Shown here: piece by piece, positions 8,349-18,278 of the stretch | Numbering within the stretch: position 1 is the stretch's first letter | Layout of the letters: every line of letters starts with the position of its first letter | NCBI GenBank assembly: GCA_015055665.1 | Contig: SVHX01000006.1 | Span: 1 to 64,000 of the forward strand | Direction: 5' to 3' | DNA from: Clostridiales bacterium | GTDB lineage: Bacteria; Bacillota; Clostridia; Christensenellales; UBA1242 | DNA length: 64,000 nucleotides | The notes under the pieces: generated by a model | The model's database searches: none | Seen by the model: the letters and a program-made list of their open reading frames with translations, nothing else | What the model was told of the DNA's origin: nothing | Made by a program: the position numbers and the translations under genes

Positions 8349-8852
8349 ATGCAAGAGGCTTGTGAGGTATTAGTAAGTGTTTCTGATGTTGTTGCTGAAA
8401 TAGCTAAAGAGATGAATTGTAATAAGTTAAATGTTAGTGTTAGAGTAGTTGGACCAGATTGCCTAGAGTCTGGAGAAAAACGACATCTTAAGGCTGGTCT
8501 AGAGTATATGTCTAAATCTGGTAAAATGGGAGAGATTATTCTAACCATATTAGATGGTGAAAGGTGTGTGTGCCCCAATATTAGATTGCCATTTAATTAT
8601 AATTTAATTCAGAAAGATGGAAGATGTCTAGGAGAGTGTGTTGACATAAAACCCATACCTGCTATTTGTGAACATATATCAGAAATAAAGCCAAAAGAGT
8701 GGCGATACTCGATAGCTTGTGAAAATCTAGTTGTTACTCAAAAAATAGAAGAATTGTTAGGTAATTATTACCCAAAAGTTTGGAGTAGGGCTGTTCGTGC
8801 AGTATTAAGGAATCAAAATAAAAACACTCAAGAAAGTATAATAGGTAGGTGA
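8349..8852 (+). CDS. VMGD-family paralogue 6, lacking the coiled-coil N-terminus
   Basis: Starts directly at the DVVAEIAKEM motif; IQKDGRCLGECVDI; C-terminus ESIIGR. ATG abuts the upstream stop. Confidence 0.8.
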   Translation: MQEACEVLVSVSDVVAEIAKEMNCNKLNVSVRVVGPDCLESGEKRHLKAGLEYMSKSGKMGEIILTILDGERCVCPNIRLPFNYNLIQKDGRCLGECVDIKPIPAICEHISEIKPKEWRYSIACENLVVTQKIEELLGNYYPKVWSRAVRAVLRNQNKNTQESIIGR

Positions 8853-8857
8853 AGTAA

Positions 8858-9523
8858 ATGAGTGATAATTGGAAATCTGTAAAAGCTGAATATGATGCAA
8901 GACAAAGTAGAATATTAGAAGCTAAAGATGCCATAAAGAGTAGATATGAGATTTTTCTAGAAGAAACAAAAAAATATAATGAAGTAGTTGAAAATGAAAA
9001 AAAGGAATTAGACTCTCTAGGAAACGAGGTTGTTAGAGTAAATGTTGCTGAAGTAATACAAGAATTGGCTAATATTTGTGGCATAGAGAAGAAAGAATTA
9101 AAAGTGAAATTTTTAATAAGTGGATATAACCCAAACTTTGGTATTTACCATAATACACTTAAAGATTGTACCGCGGGAATGCAACAAATAAAGCGTGGTG
9201 GTGATTGTGGTTTTGTGTCGGTATATGTGCGTTGGGGAGAACGCACTTTATGCACTTCATCTTTCCCATTGAATGGAAATGATATTCAAAGCAATGGAAA
9301 AGAACTTAAGAAGAACGTAGTGATAAAAGAAGAGGACGATTCAACATATTCAATAGCTTTCAAAAATGAATCAATTGTTATTGCCAAACATGAGTTTGGT
9401 GCGATAATGGGGATAAGTGATCGTTTTAAGTGTTGCGTTTCGCGATCATGGTTTGATGCAGTACTCGGGGTGCTAGAGAAACAGAGTGAACACGCACAAG
9501 AAAATGTCATGGGAGATGAGTAA
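8858..9523 (+). CDS. VMGD-family paralogue 7, unknown function
   Basis: VAEVIQELANICG, IQSNGKELKKNVVI, C-terminus ENVMGDE. Confidence 0.85.
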   Translation: MSDNWKSVKAEYDARQSRILEAKDAIKSRYEIFLEETKKYNEVVENEKKELDSLGNEVVRVNVAEVIQELANICGIEKKELKVKFLISGYNPNFGIYHNTLKDCTAGMQQIKRGGDCGFVSVYVRWGERTLCTSSFPLNGNDIQSNGKELKKNVVIKEEDDSTYSIAFKNESIVIAKHEFGAIMGISDRFKCCVSRSWFDAVLGVLEKQSEHAQENVMGDE

Positions 9524-9534
9524 GGGAGAGAATT

Positions 9535-10173
9535 GTGGTTGAATTGAGTTTTAAAAGTATTGTGGAAGAGATAAATAATGCTGAAAAGCGCAAGCTGGAG
9601 GCATCAAAGTACATAATGGAGCAAGAGAGGGCTTATAAAGAAAGAACTGCAGAAGCTAGAAATGTGATTGCGAGTTCGTCTTCTCGTATTATGGATTTGA
9701 AATGTAAGATGTATAAATTTCATCTTGTAGACATTATTAAAGAGATGGAGAAGTTAAAAGGCGAAGATCTTAGTATTAGATGCGATATCGTTTTTGACGA
9801 GCCTCAGTATGGCACACAGAAGGATCTTTGTAATAAATTAACCGAGATGTATTGTGATGATGATCTAGTTAATATAGTTGTAGATATGTATGGATCTAAG
9901 GGGTGTGTAGGAGGGATGGAATTTGCTATGCCGCTAGACACAATTCAGAGAGATGGTAGCGAATTTGTAGAGCATATTAAGGTTAGGCGTGCGGGATGTG
10001 GTAAGGTATTTACATATCTTATTGAAGACTGGAGCCAGTTGACTATACCATTTACTGTATCTGAACTTACTAGTTCTAATATAGAGACTCCGATCCAAGA
10101 TGCAGACTTAAGACCAGCACTCTACAACTTAATGGATAGAGAAGCTTATTATGAAAATGATGATGTAATGTAG
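9535..10173 (+). CDS. VMGD-family paralogue 8, unknown function
   Basis: LVDIIKEMEKLKG, IQRDGSEFVEHIKV, LIEDWSQLTI, C-terminus NDDVM (truncated tag). Confidence 0.82.
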   Translation: MVELSFKSIVEEINNAEKRKLEASKYIMEQERAYKERTAEARNVIASSSSRIMDLKCKMYKFHLVDIIKEMEKLKGEDLSIRCDIVFDEPQYGTQKDLCNKLTEMYCDDDLVNIVVDMYGSKGCVGGMEFAMPLDTIQRDGSEFVEHIKVRRAGCGKVFTYLIEDWSQLTIPFTVSELTSSNIETPIQDADLRPALYNLMDREAYYENDDVM

Positions 10174-10186
10174 GTCGTTGAGATAC

Positions 10187-10258
10187 AAAAAGAAGAGTAA
10201 AATATCTTGAGGTAATTCCTATAAGGATGCTCGAAATAATATTACTCTTCTTTTTTTT
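10187..10258. terminator. Compound bidirectional terminator
   Basis: AAAAAGAAGAGTAA ... TTACTCTTCTTTTTTTT outer stem between convergent genes, small inner hairpin. Confidence 0.75.
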
Positions 10259-10272
10259 CGTTATAAATATAT

Positions 10273-11142
10273 TTATTTCTTACGGATAGTGCCAACGCCA
10301 ACAACTTTAGGGCCTGCATTGATAGCTATTGCTGCTCCAATGCGGAAGATGTCTACTGGTGGGTAGCCAAAGCGTTTTTCTGCCTCTTCTGCCATGATTT
10401 TGCCGTCTTCGGGATTATTACCGCATACTACAAAGTATTCGGCATTAGGTTCCATTTCTGCAGCGATTTTGTCTAGAACGCCAGGGATGATTTTCTTTTC
10501 GCCACGAACTTTTTCTTTGGTTGTAATTTCGTTATCGCAGATACGCATAAGAGGTTTTAGTCCAAGTACATCACCAACAAATGCAGCAGCACCAGATATG
10601 CGACCGCTTTTGCCTGCGTATTTTAGTGTATAAAGTCCTGCGTAGATTAATGATCTACTCATATAATCTTCTAGATATGATACAATCTTCTTGGTGTCTT
10701 CGCCAGCATTAAGCTTTTCTGCAGCAAGAATAACAGGCAGACCATATCCGCCCGAGTAGCTACGGCCATCAATAGGGTAGATATTAATTTTTCCTTTTGC
10801 CTCGGGGGTTTCTTCAATAAATGTTTCAACAGAGTTCTTGGCGTTATTAAATGTTGCAGAGCCTTTGGAATTGATAAGAACCAAGATAACGTCTTCGTAT
10901 CCTTCTTTGAATAGTTCGGTATATAGTTCGACGAACTCGAAAGGTGTTATTTGAGAGGTTGTAGGTAGACTCTTGGCGTTGTCTAGTATTGTATAAAATT
11001 CTTCGTTGCTAAAGTCTACGCGACTGGTGTAAGACTTGCCGTCTACTGATAATTGAAAAGGTAGTATTCTGATGCCTAGCTTTTTCTCAAGTTCTTCGCT
11101 AATATCGCTAGCACTATCTGTAATTATAATTCTTTTTTTCAT
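10273..11142 (-). CDS. DegV family (fatty-acid-binding) protein
   Basis: IITDSASDISEELEKKLGIRILPFQLSVDGKSY...TSQITPFEF...GRSYSGGYG. Confidence 0.92.
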   Translation of the reverse strand: MKKRIIITDSASDISEELEKKLGIRILPFQLSVDGKSYTSRVDFSNEEFYTILDNAKSLPTTSQITPFEFVELYTELFKEGYEDVILVLINSKGSATFNNAKNSVETFIEETPEAKGKINIYPIDGRSYSGGYGLPVILAAEKLNAGEDTKKIVSYLEDYMSRSLIYAGLYTLKYAGKSGRISGAAAFVGDVLGLKPLMRICDNEITTKEKVRGEKKIIPGVLDKIAAEMEPNAEYFVVCGNNPEDGKIMAEEAEKRFGYPPVDIFRIGAAIAINAGPKVVGVGTIRKK

Positions 11143-11161
11143 AATAAAATCTCCTATAATA

Positions 11162-11866
11162 TTAATTGTTTTTTTCTATTGTATTAGTTTGTGCGTGGTT
11201 AATGGAGTAGGCTAGTATGCACTCGGCTGGGTAGTAAGTAGCAAGGCATAGTATTAGTCCGATTGTGCGATCCATTGTGCCGAAGTTTTTGAATAGTAGC
11301 ATAAGATCGCTAAACATAAATAAAATTGTGCCAATTGCTATTATTACATTAAGCGTTGAGCGAGTTCTAATCATATTAGATATAGCCTTACTAACCATTA
11401 TTGATATAATTAGTGCGTATAAAATAACAACAATCTCCATGAGAATACTTTCAAAATTAAACATTGGAGCAAATATAATCATTAGTGTGATAGGTACGAA
11501 TATTGCTCCGGCTATAATAAGGTCTTTCCATTTAAATTCTTGTAGAGAGATAAAACTTACAAAGAAGAATATATGTCCTACCGCAAATAGCAATGCTCCT
11601 AATATGAAGTTGACCTCGATCATTACATCTCCAAGAAATGCAAATGTAAGACCTGTTAGTAAGATTGCGGAAAATCGCAAGTTGGCTTGAGGTATTTTCT
11701 TGAGATTAAGTATATTAATTGCACCTAATAATACAAATAGTCCGCTGGTGATAGACTTAACAGAAACAAGGTTGATCCCTTGAGTGTTGTATCCGATATA
11801 GATAATATCTCCAATCATTACAAGCGTAATGAGGATTATATTGCTAATTAGCATTTTCTTATTCAT
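11162..11866 (-). CDS. YhhN/TMEM86-like membrane protein (lysoplasmalogenase family)
   Basis: Multi-TM; LLGDVM-type motif FAFLGDVMIEVNFILGALLFAVGHIFFFVSF. Confidence 0.75.
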   Translation of the reverse strand: MNKKMLISNIILITLVMIGDIIYIGYNTQGINLVSVKSITSGLFVLLGAINILNLKKIPQANLRFSAILLTGLTFAFLGDVMIEVNFILGALLFAVGHIFFFVSFISLQEFKWKDLIIAGAIFVPITLMIIFAPMFNFESILMEIVVILYALIISIMVSKAISNMIRTRSTLNVIIAIGTILFMFSDLMLLFKNFGTMDRTIGLILCLATYYPAECILAYSINHAQTNTIEKNN

Positions 11867-12324
11867 TAGTTGTCCTCCTCTATTGTGTTAGAGCAAAACA
11901 AAGATAAATTGTTGCTAATAGTTAGCAGACATTTGTAAAATATTTCTCGTTCGCTATCGCTAATGCCAGCACTAGCAATACTTACAATATTGTTGATCTT
12001 ACTAGATATAATCTCTCCAATTTCTATACCTTTAGTAGTTAAAGAAAGTGGGCTATTATAGCGTTTATTTGTCTTGGATGAGCATGAGATTAGCCCCAAT
12101 TTCTCTAGTTGGTCGATTGATCTAGACATAGAGGCTTTGTCCTCGTCGCAGACTTCGCAAAGTTCCTTGGCTGTCATTGTTGCCTTGTGTCGATATAGAT
12201 AATATATGCATGAAACGTGAGGGCTCTTGAGATCGAACTCTTGCATTTCTTGCGTCTTGATCCTTCTGATATTTCGGCTAATCTTGGCTATCTGGACTGT
12301 GAAAGTTTCGAATCTGTCTTTCAT
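11866..12324 (-). CDS. MarR family transcriptional regulator
   Basis: Winged-helix pattern MTAKELCEVCDEDKASMSRSIDQLEKLGLIS; overlaps the YhhN gene start. Confidence 0.85.
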   Translation of the reverse strand: MKDRFETFTVQIAKISRNIRRIKTQEMQEFDLKSPHVSCIYYLYRHKATMTAKELCEVCDEDKASMSRSIDQLEKLGLISCSSKTNKRYNSPLSLTTKGIEIGEIISSKINNIVSIASAGISDSEREIFYKCLLTISNNLSLFCSNTIEEDN

Positions 12325-12551
12325 GCCAAACTCCTAAATTATTTAAAAATTTTTCTTATAATATAAAACTTGTTGATTTTTCAACTACTATATGGTAGCA
12401 TATAAAATATGGTGGTGTCAACGACTTTTGAGTGGTTGGTTAAAAATTATCTTGCAAACTAGAGGTTGTGAGCAGAAAATTGTGATGTTTGTCACTTTTT
12501 GTTTGTGGGGACTGGCTTAAATATGGTAAAATATATCGTTGGAGAGTGTAT

Positions 12552-13040
12552 ATGGATATAGATATTAAATGTGATGAAGGAAGGTTTAAACTAAGGTCGT
12601 GCGGAGCAATTGTGTCTGGCGATTATATGTTAGTTGATAAAGCACGAAACTTTGACGGGTTTGTGTATCTTGGTGGTCATGTAGCACTTGGCGAGAATAG
12701 TAAAGACACGATAATTAGAGAGTCTAGGGAAGAATTGCAAGTAGAGGTAGAGATAGAGAAGCTTATATGTATTAATGAGAATATCTATCCGATATCTAAT
12801 GGTGAGTCGGTTGCACATGAAGTATCGTTCTATTATCTACTGAAGCCTACTACCGAGTTGCCTCTACAAGACATAACAACAACCGAAGTTGACAACGGAG
12901 TGGAAATAACTCATCATTATAGCTGGGTGAAATTGGCTGAAGCCAGAGAGAAAAATGTAAGACCGAGCTGGCTTGCCGAGATGATATTGACTGGTACTGA
13001 GAATTATTATCATCTTAGCGACCAGACGGAGAAGTTATGA
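12552..13040 (+). CDS. NUDIX hydrolase
   Basis: Nudix box GGHVALGENSKDTIIRESREELQVEV; start chosen at MDIDIKCDEG. Confidence 0.85.
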   Translation: MDIDIKCDEGRFKLRSCGAIVSGDYMLVDKARNFDGFVYLGGHVALGENSKDTIIRESREELQVEVEIEKLICINENIYPISNGESVAHEVSFYYLLKPTTELPLQDITTTEVDNGVEITHHYSWVKLAEAREKNVRPSWLAEMILTGTENYYHLSDQTEKL

Positions 13041-13708
13041 ATAGAAATGTTCTGAAGATTATTGCGTTATTGACAATGATAATTGATCATATAGGAGCTG
13101 TGTTCTTTCCTGATGTATTAATACTTAGAATTATTGGTAGGGTGGCATTTCCTATATTTGCGTTCTTTGTAGCAGAAGGATATTACTATACCAAGAGCAA
13201 AGCTCGATACGTTATTACTATGTTAATTTGTATGGTGATATCTTGGGCACCGTTTGTATTATGCTTTAGTCATAGATGGTATGTTGCAAATGTTATTGGG
13301 ATATTCCTCTTGTCGATATTGGGTATGTATCTTATAGATAAAATCAAGACATCCAGCATGAAGGAAATATTTGTAGCGTTATTTATATTATACATAATAG
13401 TTTTGTTTGTATTGGATACATTGCAAGTAATGCCCGAAACTACAATAGGTGTTATGCTACCAATAGCCTTCTATGTGTTTAGGGGGGCTAGGTGGAAACA
13501 GTTGCTCGCGGGAGCGGTTGTGTTGGTTGCAAGAGGACTATTGGATGTGGTGTTATACAGCTCGTGGATACAGATGTTTGCGGTGCTAACGATACTATTG
13601 TTAATACTATACAATGGTGGCAAGGGTAGACTTAATCTTAAGTATCTATTCTATATTGGTTATCCGTTGCACTTGATAGTAATATGGTTAATCAATATAA
13701 TGATTTAA
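13037..13708 (+). CDS. TraX family membrane protein
   Basis: LKIIALLTMIIDHIGAVFFP...RIIGRVAFPIFAFFVAEGYYYTKS; ATGA overlap with the upstream gene. Confidence 0.88.
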   Translation: MNRNVLKIIALLTMIIDHIGAVFFPDVLILRIIGRVAFPIFAFFVAEGYYYTKSKARYVITMLICMVISWAPFVLCFSHRWYVANVIGIFLLSILGMYLIDKIKTSSMKEIFVALFILYIIVLFVLDTLQVMPETTIGVMLPIAFYVFRGARWKQLLAGAVVLVARGLLDVVLYSSWIQMFAVLTILLLILYNGGKGRLNLKYLFYIGYPLHLIVIWLINIMI

Positions 13709-13728
13709 TAAATAATAGGTAATAAATT

Positions 13729-14487
13729 ATGAAATATGAGTTAAGAAAAGAAAAAGAAGTTGTATCAAGCTTGGTTGATATTAATCTTGAGCTAGGGCTG
13801 ATTGGGGCGCAAAGCATAGTACAAGATAATATGTGTGATTACTTTAAGTTAATTGGTGCAGATGGCCCAACAATGGTGCCTAAGTGTAATTGCTTTTTTG
13901 TAGTATCTAAAAGCAAAATAAAGTTTAACAAGATGTGTAAGTGGCAAGACGATCTTATTGCAGAAAGTTTGATTGTTGGCAAGTCAAGAATTAAGCTAAA
14001 TCTATTAACGAGTCTTAAAGATGATGATGGTAAAATTGTTGCAGAGTGTATGCAAGAAATGGTCGCTATTGATGCTACAACAAGATCGATAAAGATGTTG
14101 TCTGACACACTTGTTCCTGAAGACTTGGAAGTGTCTGGTGAGAGCGACATGGCATTTAATAGATTGGTAATTGATTATGAAGATGTGGATGCTTGCAAGG
14201 TTGTTGCAGTGGACTCTGGTAATGTCGACTTTTACAAACATACAAACAATATTGAGTACATAAAGATGATGTTAAGTTCGCTTAGTGTAGAGTACTTGGC
14301 AAGTCATCAAATAGTTGAGTTTGAAATAAATTATGTGACTGAATCGAGAGCTGGTGATGTGTTAACTATATATCGCAAAGAGCTTGATGATGGCAAGATT
14401 GCCTTCCAGCTAAAGAGGGGAAATGATGTAGTTACTAGAGCATTGATTTCTGTATGCGTACGAGAAAATAAAGTTGATTTATTCTGA
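13729..14487 (+). CDS. acyl-ACP thioesterase-like hotdog protein
   Basis: Two-hotdog pattern ending FYKHTNNIEYIKMMLSSL...FEINYVTESRAGDVLTI. Confidence 0.65.
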   Translation: MKYELRKEKEVVSSLVDINLELGLIGAQSIVQDNMCDYFKLIGADGPTMVPKCNCFFVVSKSKIKFNKMCKWQDDLIAESLIVGKSRIKLNLLTSLKDDDGKIVAECMQEMVAIDATTRSIKMLSDTLVPEDLEVSGESDMAFNRLVIDYEDVDACKVVAVDSGNVDFYKHTNNIEYIKMMLSSLSVEYLASHQIVEFEINYVTESRAGDVLTIYRKELDDGKIAFQLKRGNDVVTRALISVCVRENKVDLF

Positions 14488-14549
14488 CGTGTAGCTGTAT
14501 GTAATTGACAATAACATATATAATAATGACAATAATTTGAGGTTTAGGT

Positions 14550-15095
14550 ATGAAGAAGGTTGTTTTGATATTGAGCGAAGGATATGAGGAATTGGAGGCA
14601 ATTAGCGTAATAGATATTCTTCGTAGAGCTGGTGTTACTCTTGAGGTAGTAGGTGTTGGAGATACTAATATTACAGGTGCTCATGGAGTTACAATGGTGT
14701 GTGATGACGTGTATGAGTATTATGGTATGCTTGATTTCGATGGCGTTGTTTTGGTTGGTGGTATGCAAAATGCAACAACACTAAGTCAAGATGAGAGTGT
14801 TATCAGATTGATACAAGAGTATGTGTCTTGTGGCAAGATGGTGGCAGGTATTTGTGCTACGCCAGCATTAGTGTTCTCTGAGGCGGGGATACTTGAGGGA
14901 AGGCGTGCAACTTGTTATCCGTCAGATAGTCTTGTGTCGCAGTTGGGTATGAGTTATGTGGATGAGGCTTGTGTAGTAGATGACAATATTATCACTAGTC
15001 AGAGTCCAGATACTGCTCTCGAATTTGCATTGACAATTGTAGAGTATTTGGGTTATAATGCTAGTGCAGTTTATTCTGATCTGCAAGGAAAATAA
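14550..15095 (+). CDS. DJ-1/PfpI family protein
   Basis: LSEGYEELEAISVIDILRRAGV...VLVGGMQNA...VAGICATPALVFSEAGIL. Confidence 0.92.
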   Translation: MKKVVLILSEGYEELEAISVIDILRRAGVTLEVVGVGDTNITGAHGVTMVCDDVYEYYGMLDFDGVVLVGGMQNATTLSQDESVIRLIQEYVSCGKMVAGICATPALVFSEAGILEGRRATCYPSDSLVSQLGMSYVDEACVVDDNIITSQSPDTALEFALTIVEYLGYNASAVYSDLQGK

Positions 15096-15098
15096 TAT

Positions 15099-15884
15099 AT
15101 GAGATTTTGTTCGCTGGCTAGTTCCTCTAAGGGTAATTGTAGTGTGGTATATTCTGATCAAGAAATACTATTAATTGACATGGGGATTACCCTTAAAGAT
15201 TTGGAAGAAAAATTTAATAGACTTAAGCTTAATATGGAGAACATCATAGGTGTTCTTGTTTCGCATGAACATGGCGATCACACCAAGGGTATTCTTAGTC
15301 TTGTTCGTAAGTATGGTGTGCCGGTGTATACTCATTATAATGCGTGCGACGGAGTTATCAACAAAACAAAAATATCTAGCCTATGTGTTACACGATTTTC
15401 TGATGACACATTTAGTGTGGGCAATTTCCGCGTAACACCATTTAGGGTTAGCCATGATGTTTGTTGTGTTGGATTTAATATAGAGGAATATTGCAACAAG
15501 ATAAGTATTGTAACAGATTTGGGATATACTACTAATGAGATAGTAGAAAGGCTATATGGTAGCAGGTTGGTAGTAATCGAGTCGAACCATGATGAAGATA
15601 TGGTTGTTGCTAGTACCAAGTATCCGCCTGTGCTTAAACGTCGTATACTTAGTGACAAGGGACACCTTAGTAATATTAATTGTGCCAAGGTTGTTGCTAA
15701 GCTTGCACAGAATAATGTAAGGCAGGTACTCTTTGCTCACCTGAGTGAAGAAACTAATACTCCTGCACTTTGTTATAGTACTATTTGTGATTATTTGGAA
15801 TCGGTAGGCATTACTCCTGATGTTAATATCAAATTGGATATTGCTAAGCCTAATGGCGTGGGGCCAATATTCCTTATATCGTAA
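15099..15884 (+). CDS. MBL-fold metallohydrolase (WalJ/YycJ-like)
   Basis: SLASSSKGNCSVVYSDQEILLIDMGIT...VSHEHGDHTKGI...ESNHDEDM. Confidence 0.9.
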   Translation: MRFCSLASSSKGNCSVVYSDQEILLIDMGITLKDLEEKFNRLKLNMENIIGVLVSHEHGDHTKGILSLVRKYGVPVYTHYNACDGVINKTKISSLCVTRFSDDTFSVGNFRVTPFRVSHDVCCVGFNIEEYCNKISIVTDLGYTTNEIVERLYGSRLVVIESNHDEDMVVASTKYPPVLKRRILSDKGHLSNINCAKVVAKLAQNNVRQVLFAHLSEETNTPALCYSTICDYLESVGITPDVNIKLDIAKPNGVGPIFLIS

Positions 15885-15936
15885 TAGCTAAAATATTATG
15901 CCTCTCTACTCAAATATTGGTAGGGTGGTTTTTTTT

Positions 15937-16953
15937 ATGAAAAAATTAGCCATGATTCTGGCTGCGTGTATGATTTGTAGTGGGTGTAGTGTTCTTGATA
16001 TAATGGATGGCGTAGGAGATTATGACAAAGCGATTGAAAGCAAACAGATTACATTATACGAAAATTCTACAACTCAGGAAGTGGCTAGTGCGGTTGGACC
16101 TGCGATAGTGGGTATTAGTGGTAGGTATAGTAATGGAGAGAGTGTTGGGAGTGGTGTGTGTCTAGCCGAAGGCGGATATATACTTACAAATTCTCATGTA
16201 ATCTCTGGTGCTGACAAGATAACGCTATATCTTAGTGACAAGTCTTCGGCGACTGCTAAAATAATCTACGATAACCCTGTTCTTGACCTTGCAATTATCA
16301 AGAGTAGCAAAAATATGCCGTATTTGCCTATTGGCAGTAGTGATGATATCTTGGTTGGAGAAGATGTATTGGCAGTTGGTACGCCATTAACCTTGACTCT
16401 TACGCATACCTTTACCAAGGGGATTGTTAGTGCACTTAATCGCACGCTTAAGGTAGATAGCGATTCTGGCGAGGGGTATATGCAGAATCTAATTCAACAT
16501 GATGCTAGTCTTAACCCTGGTAATAGTGGAGGGCCTTTGCTCAATGGAAGAGGGGAGGTAATTGGCATTAATACTCTGAAGATTGCGACCGGTGAGGGTA
16601 TTGGATTTGCTATTCCTTCCAAGAGCTTTGAAAGTTTGCTGGGTAGTTATGTCAAAAATATTAATTACGAAGTGCCATATTTGGGGCTTTATGGTTATGA
16701 TAGCGAGATAGCAAACTATGAGGATAGTTCTATTAGTAGCCTAGGCTTTTATGTATTGAGTGTCAACGACAATAGCCCTTTAATTAATCTAGGTGTAACA
16801 AAGGGGTGTGTTGTTACGGAATTCAATGGCAAGAAGATTAATAACACTCTCGATCTTAAGGATGAACTATACAAATTAACCACAAGCGATATGGTTGAGC
16901 TGGTTTATGAAAATAATGGCGTTAGTAACAAGGTTAAAGTATGTCTTAAATAG
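15937..16953 (+). CDS. S1C family serine protease (HtrA/DegP-like), lipoprotein
   Basis: Signal with SGC; ILTNSHVI (His), LDLAII (Asp), NPGNSGGPLLN (Ser), PDZ-like C-terminus. Confidence 0.92.
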   Translation: MKKLAMILAACMICSGCSVLDIMDGVGDYDKAIESKQITLYENSTTQEVASAVGPAIVGISGRYSNGESVGSGVCLAEGGYILTNSHVISGADKITLYLSDKSSATAKIIYDNPVLDLAIIKSSKNMPYLPIGSSDDILVGEDVLAVGTPLTLTLTHTFTKGIVSALNRTLKVDSDSGEGYMQNLIQHDASLNPGNSGGPLLNGRGEVIGINTLKIATGEGIGFAIPSKSFESLLGSYVKNINYEVPYLGLYGYDSEIANYEDSSISSLGFYVLSVNDNSPLINLGVTKGCVVTEFNGKKINNTLDLKDELYKLTTSDMVELVYENNGVSNKVKVCLK

Positions 16954-16965
16954 TAGGTTGTTATT

Positions 16966-17023
16966 AAAATAGTGGATATATCTTGGGGCAAGATTGTGGC
17001 TTTGGGGATTATTCCGCTATTTT
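16966..17023 (+). terminator. Compound terminator
   Basis: AAAATAGTGGA ... TCCGCTATTTTTTT with inner hairpin ATCTTG ggg CAAGAT. Confidence 0.7.
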
Positions 17024-17208
17024 TTTGTGCTAAATTCAAGTATTAAGGGGTGCGTAAAGTACTAAAAATTAGGAGAAAATGCATAAATCATTAAAAAATT
17101 ATCTTAGTAGCACTTGATTATAATTATAAATTATAGTATTATATATATAAGCGTAGAAAGTGTAGATAGTTATAAATCTAACACTTTAATTACCAAATTA
17201 TAAGGTAA

Positions 17209-18273
17209 ATGGTTATGAATAAGAAAAATTTCGAAATTAAGGATAATAGATTCTCGGTATTAGATGCGTTCCGATTTTTCTTTTATCTATTCGTAGTAAT
17301 TACGGTATTCTCGTTTGTGTTCTCTGTTGCTTTGATTGTAATATCGGCAGTGACAGGCAAGACAACTGAGGAGCTTAACAGTGGATCTATTGTAGATATC
17401 ATATCTGTGATGGCATCCCCCGTAATTATAATTGTATTTAGTATAGTGTATAGCAAGATTCGTAAGGTTAAGCTATCTAGTACGTTTAATGATGGGCAGA
17501 AGATAAGCCTATTGCCAATCTCTGTATCGATAGTATTAGCAATTATTGCAATATTCTTATTTACTCCTTTCATGGAGTTGGTGGAGTATGGTTTCATGCA
17601 ATTTGGATACAATCCAGATTCGACAATACCTCTCCAGGACAAGATGACAACTAGTCCGGGATTCTTCTTTCTTGGGGTGTTCTTGTACGCAGTTCTTCCT
17701 GCTGTGGCAGAAGAAATTGTGTTCCGCGGAGTTATTCAAACTTCGTTACAATCTAGATTCAAAGGCTATGTGGCAATACTTGTGACTGCTGTGTTGTTTA
17801 CATTAATGCATGGATCTTTGCAACAGACGGTGTATCAGATGGTTATGGGTATAATGCTTGGATATGTAGCTTGTGTTGGCGGATCAATATTATACTCCAT
17901 AATACTGCACTTCCTTAATAACTTATTTGTGTTGTTATTTGGATGTTTTGATATTGTTTCGTATCTAAGCGAAGACGCGATTTATTATAATATTTATAGC
18001 ATGATATTCCCTATATGCTTGTTCCTACTAGGAGTGGGGCTTGTTGGAATATTGTTCTGGGTACTTAAATATCTTAGGACCAAGAATTTCTTTAGGTACG
18101 AAGGTAATAAGAAAAAGAAACCTCCTAAATCTCAAGAACCGGAGAACAAGATTGGTTTGCGTGAAATGTGGAAGAATCTTGATAATAAAGAAAGAATATT
18201 CATGTTATCTGGGCTTGTCTTAGTAGGCGTGCTATGGATAATTGCTACAATTGATGGGTTTGTTATTAAATAA
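17209..18273 (+). CDS. CPBP family intramembrane protease
   Basis: AVAEEIVFRGVIQTSL...FTLMHGSLQQTVYQMVMGIMLGYV...HFLNN. Confidence 0.92.
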   Translation: MVMNKKNFEIKDNRFSVLDAFRFFFYLFVVITVFSFVFSVALIVISAVTGKTTEELNSGSIVDIISVMASPVIIIVFSIVYSKIRKVKLSSTFNDGQKISLLPISVSIVLAIIAIFLFTPFMELVEYGFMQFGYNPDSTIPLQDKMTTSPGFFFLGVFLYAVLPAVAEEIVFRGVIQTSLQSRFKGYVAILVTAVLFTLMHGSLQQTVYQMVMGIMLGYVACVGGSILYSIILHFLNNLFVLLFGCFDIVSYLSEDAIYYNIYSMIFPICLFLLGVGLVGILFWVLKYLRTKNFFRYEGNKKKKPPKSQEPENKIGLREMWKNLDNKERIFMLSGLVLVGVLWIIATIDGFVIK

Positions 18274-18278
18274 AAATT

